DNA of 11,395 nt from positions 1-11,395 of the forward strand of contig JAQIWT010001309.1 of the NCBI GenBank assembly GCA_034696485.1. The letters are read 5' to 3'. Each line of letters starts with the position of its first letter. Position 1 is the first letter of the stretch. The stretch is from Isohypsibius dastychi. Its lineage: Eukaryota; Tardigrada; Eutardigrada; Parachela; Isohypsibiidae. The translations under genes were made by a program, and so were the position numbers. The notes beneath the pieces are model-generated. The model worked only from the letters and a program-made list of their open reading frames with translations, did no database searches and was not told where the DNA came from. Below, one piece after another: positions 7,629 through 11,395 of the stretch.

Positions 7629-10600
7629 ATGTCAGTGTGGAAGGCTAAAGAGTTCTGGGAGCCCACTCGCGTTGCAAGTCTATCTTCCCAGGAATCATCA
7701 TCTTCTGAGACGATATGCTCACGCGGATGTCTATGCGTTCACAAACTGACAGATACAGGCAAGATATCGCAAAAGACATGTGAAGCGTTTTAACTCCATT
7801 TTCATATTTCAGGCTCCAGTGTCATCATCTATGGAACATGGTCGGGTTTACTTCGCGCATTCCTACCTAAGCAAGCCTTATTCTCCGATGAGCAGATTTT
7901 GTTCGAGCGAACTTTGCCTCAACCAGTTCTCCATCTATTGGCCGGAAATTTCCTCCTGTTAGTCTGCTCACATTTTCTTTTAAGTTGGAAGACCGAAGCT
8001 TATGTATCCGTTAATAAATATCCGTTGTGTTGTTGACAGAGCCTCGACATCAACTGCGGATAATTCATTCCAAATAGCAGTTCTCCATCCTGCATCACTC
8101 TCCATCTACTACTATACTTCAAGTAGCACCGAAAACGCCAGCGATGGTCTATCGTTGCTTCGAAGTTATAATCTCAAAGCGTCCGCTTTCGCTATGGTCA
8201 GTGGGTCATTCGGTGGGATACGAGGTAGAGTAAGATTTCACTGAATCTACAATCTCGGAGTATCATCAAATTTTATATTAAAGGTCGTCAGATGATCTGT
8301 GTGAGTACGTTGGATGGCAAGCTGAACTTGATCGATAATGAAACCGTGATCGAAACACCAGTCTTGGACAATTTCCTCCTACCTGGCCCAATATGTTATC
8401 TGCCAAGTAAAGATGCCTTTGTTGTTGGGAGTTCATGCTGGACTGCAGATTGTTACTCGTAAGTCATGTCATTGATGGCAACATGTACTGATCGGTTTCT
8501 TCCACCATGTAGATATAGCGAGCTAGCAGCAGCTGCTGGATTAGCATCAACCAAACCGGGACAAGAGATCAAGTTCAGACAATTATGGAGCTATAATTGC
8601 GGCGAACCCATTCTTGATATTGATCATGGAGGCCAACTTCCTAAAGCTCCTGTAGTTCTTCTAGGTGAATTTAGCTTAGCACTTCTTTTAAGATTTTCAG
8701 CATAAAGTTGTTATTTAAAGGAGAACGCAATATTTATTGTCTGGAACAAAATGGCGTCATGAGGAGTATACGGCGAATAGATACACCAATGAACAGCTTA
8801 TTCCTTTTCCCTTCTGGTTTGTTAACAGCATTCTGAGTGTTGTTCTTGATAAATGCAAATTTTGTTGGTATAGAAGGTTCGTTGAACATGTTGGTTACGA
8901 GCACGAATCGGACTTTGTTCGTCTATCAGAATATGATCCCCATCTGGACAACCCAGTTTCCTTACGTCGTCGTCTCCGCTCAAATTGCAAAGATTGGGTA
9001 TCAGTGATGTATTCATTTCAATCGCACTGCAGTACATGCATCCTTTTCAGCGAGATGGAAGGAGTTATAGTGACATTGTCAGAGGATGGTCATGTCACTG
9101 GCTGGTTCCTTGGGACGAATCCCGACATGTATGAATCACAGCATACAGCTTCGACACGCAACTTTACTTCGGATGAAATCAAAGAGGAAACAGTAAGATT
9201 AGCGGAGATGATCAAAGGTCATGATGAAGGAGACACTACCGAGCTACAACAACCAGAAGCTCCTTTCTTGAGTGTGACCATTGAAGAATTCAACGAGATT
9301 CGCTTGACATTCGATGGTGCTAGTGGGGATTCACGAAGCATTCCAATGTCACAGAGTCGTGTCATCATTGAGACTGTTGGAGAGCCGGTTCATTATCTGC
9401 AACTTGATTTCCACGTTCAAGAGCCTTTCGTGGTCAAGCCAAACCAACCAGCTCTGGCAGTTCTAGGTTAATCCATCAGAACGTTTGTTTTTGGTGAGGT
9501 GTGCGATTTTCTTGTTTGCAGAAAAAGCGGCCACGTTTGACTTTTCCTTACTGAATACTCTGAAATCAATCGTGACATCACTGACTGGAACGGTGCATGT
9601 TCGTTTCATGGATTCAAAACGTCAGTATCTCACAGCTGCGATTTTGATCTAAATAATGCCATGTAGTCGTTTTCTAGAGTGTTATCATATCCAGGAGGAG
9701 AGCTTCACTATTCCATTCGCATTAGTTGCTCAAAGTGCCCCGCTGACCAAACGAGGAGTTCTGAAGTTCGACTTTGAGATTACGCCGACACCGTTGCGAT
9801 TCCTTGAGATATTCCCAGGCGAGCATGAGTTTGTTCAGTTCCATACTAATTGGCTAGCTTCATTGTAACCTAGATATGTTATTGGGGGACAACGAAGAGA
9901 ATGGTCTAACCATTGATTTCTATGGAACTGGCTATGCGACAATCCTTATTTCCAAAAAAGACCAAGGTACTTAACTGGGTTACAGATCTCTTTTACTGTG
10001 ATGCTATTGGAGGTTACAGCAAAGGTCAGGGTGCAGAGTGACGAGCCGGGATTGGTTCATGTTGTATGTAGAGAAATTGAGCGTCGGATATCTCTCGTTC
10101 ATCCTGATGATTCCATCATATGCACAACTACATTACCCATATCTGAATTACAATCTCTACTTGTACGAAAATCCGAGGTAGGAAGAAGAAAGCATCGCAC
10201 TTTTTTTACGCTTGTCTTATCGAGAACCGTTCCAGATGGAAAAGTCCTACAAGGCGTTGATAGCTGACTTGGACTTGTGGACTCAGCAGCTATTCGTTGT
10301 TGAAAAACGATTCCTGGCAAGGCTTAAAGATCGGGATGCTGACATTGTCGCTAAACTGGAAGAACTTTTAGATACGACTCAACAAAAGGTCAGGGTTTAT
10401 TTGACTCATGTGTATTGATAATAAAACAACACATTCAGATTTTCGAAATTATCGACCAATGCTCCATTCTTCAAACGCAACTCACCTTTCTTCGCAGCAC
10501 AGTTTCTGCCTTGATATCATTTTCGCATTTTCTTATTCGACTTAATAACAAGTCACTCTCATCAGAAGAGCTCGCCGAGTTGGAAGGCGTAACAAGGTCC

Positions 10601-10850
10601 AGCCTTGATGAGGTCCAAGATAAGGTTTGTGACCTTAATTGAGATGGTTCGATTTGACCTTCACATTTTTTGCTATTTATAGACATGGGAGCAGCAGACT
10701 TCTGAAGCTGGGAAGATATACGTTGAGCAAATGATGGCCAAAAACCGCATTTCCTCAAGCTTGGTTATGCAGACCGACCTTACCGATCCTTTCAATCTAC
10801 TACGACGAGCTTACATGAATCAACTCAGCTCACAAAGAGATGTCAAATGA
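7629..10850 (+). CDS. BBS9: Bardet-Biedl syndrome 9 protein (PTHB1), 15 exons, 806 aa
   Basis: BBS9 is a core BBSome subunit; this complex moves membrane proteins in and out of cilia. Exons: 7629-7758, 7813-7957, 8040-8224, 8284-8458, 8513-8664, 8721-8816, 8874-8997, 9051-9466, 9522-9620, 9678-9818, 9874-9966, 10020-10177, 10236-10388, 10439-10624, 10683-10850. Every junction keeps frame; introns are 50-59 nt except intron 2 (82). The N-terminus MSVWKAKEFWE matches the family start. Family-typical blocks follow in order: GSFGGIRGRQMICVSTLDGK, LLPGPICYLPS, GERNIYCLEQNG, EGVIVTLSEDGH near residue 340 (end of the beta-propeller), then LRFLEIFPD near 550 and the C-terminal helical part (KRFLARLKDRDAD). 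Length is slightly below the vertebrate protein. Introns 1 and 10 use GC donors; intron 5 uses acceptor TTTAAAG because the earlier TTTTCAG would bring in a stop. An in-frame TGA six bases upstream supports the start. Confidence 0.96.
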
Positions 10851-11200
10851 CCACGCCATTACTGTACTGTCCATTACCATCAACTGTCAATTCTGAAAAC
10901 GTTATTTTCGGCCTGGTGCATATAGAGTAGTACCGATTAGCTCAACTGCACTATCGAGTACCCCAAGGTACAAGCCAAAATAAGAGCTGAATCAGAATCG
11001 ATCGACGGACTGACTAGCACAAACTCTTTTTTCCGTGAGAGAGCGACAGATTTTGTTAGGACATATGAATCTGGGGATAGAAGAATTGAGTCATCGAGAG
11101 TTTAAACCACAACACCATCAAAGAGGCTATCATATAAAACAAAACACCCGCCAACTGGCGCTGACCAGCTCCTACTAAATCCGAAAATACAAAAGACAAA
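10851..11200. other. Convergent 3' spacer
   Basis: This region lies between the stops of BBS9 and the converging minus-strand gene and should hold both 3' untranslated regions. No canonical AATAAA is seen on either strand; AATAAG near 10979 is the best plus-strand variant. A minus-strand open frame (11265-11056) overlaps here but is a shadow. Confidence 0.4.
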
Positions 11201-11395
11201 TCACTCCTTATAGCGAAGTGGTTTAGCTGAAGAAAGTGAGATAGGAGGTAGTTCACTCTCATCATCTACATTCCCCACCGAACGCAGAGTCTCAAAGATG
11301 TTCGTATAAGCAATGACGCCACTTCCTCTCTTTGCCATCAACGGAAACAACTTCTTGCTATGCGCTACGATGGTCTTCAAGACGGGATGCGTTGA
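11201..11395 (-). CDS. C-terminal exon of an unidentified protein (partial)
   Basis: A minus-strand frame enters at the right edge and ends at TGA 11203-11201, giving 64 residues. The peptide contains HPVLKTIVAHSKKLFPLMAK followed by RGSGVIAYTNIFETLRSVG, then a polar tail. The pattern of hydrophobic strand with Pro, a GxI strand, and an NIFETLR helix resembles the second half of a CBS domain, a ligand-binding module found near the C-terminus of several animal proteins. This resemblance is tentative and I do not assign a gene. Codons look consistent with coding sequence. The rest of the gene lies beyond the window. Confidence 0.6.
   Translation of the reverse strand, partial: STHPVLKTIVAHSKKLFPLMAKRGSGVIAYTNIFETLRSVGNVDDESELPPISLSSAKPLRYKE

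Noticed and set aside
1-11395. CRISPR array, tRNA, rRNA or prokaryotic operon
   Set aside because: No spaced direct repeats, no tRNA-like arms and no ribosomal sequence were noticed; the spliced genes show this is eukaryotic.

Overview
The window reads as a compact animal nuclear genome. Two multi-exon genes can be assembled completely, and almost all of their introns are 50-59 nt with GT..AG (occasionally GC..AG) ends. One gene is BBS9, a BBSome subunit, which points to a ciliated animal; the other is a BTB-BACK-Kelch protein. Tight introns, short intergenic spaces and moderate GC suggest a small invertebrate. An enoplean (clade I) nematode such as a whipworm relative is my guess only; no marker here settles it.

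Layout. 1-1000: weak, unidentified open stretches on both strands, the best being a possible minus-strand exon at 827-623. 1040-1110: a 55-bp element with 12-bp terminal inverted repeats and an 8-bp target duplication, looking like a tiny hAT-type MITE. 1226-1490 (minus): a degenerate, inverted copy of the last exon of the BTB-Kelch gene. 1491-2159: upstream region of that gene. 2160-4435 (plus): the BTB-BACK-Kelch gene, 7 exons, 642 aa. 4590-5299 (plus): a TATA-like box followed by an unidentified open frame that changes frame at a T6 run. 5300-5880: no gene seen, but paired CRE-like sites beside an ETS-like site. 6518-5881 (minus): 3' end of an unidentified, low-complexity gene with two alternative C-termini, one encoding an in-frame (CDER)x3 repeat. 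6519-7628: no gene I can support. 7629-10850 (plus): BBS9, 15 exons, 806 aa, with two GC-AG introns. 11395-11201 (minus): the last exon of an unidentified gene converging on BBS9.

The genes show no sign of operating as one pathway. BBS9 acts in ciliary membrane-protein trafficking, and BTB-BACK-Kelch proteins usually serve as Cullin-3 substrate adaptors. I found no previously undescribed multi-gene system. The most interesting items are the miniature element, the inverted exon copy, the GC-AG introns and the repeat-bearing alternative exon.
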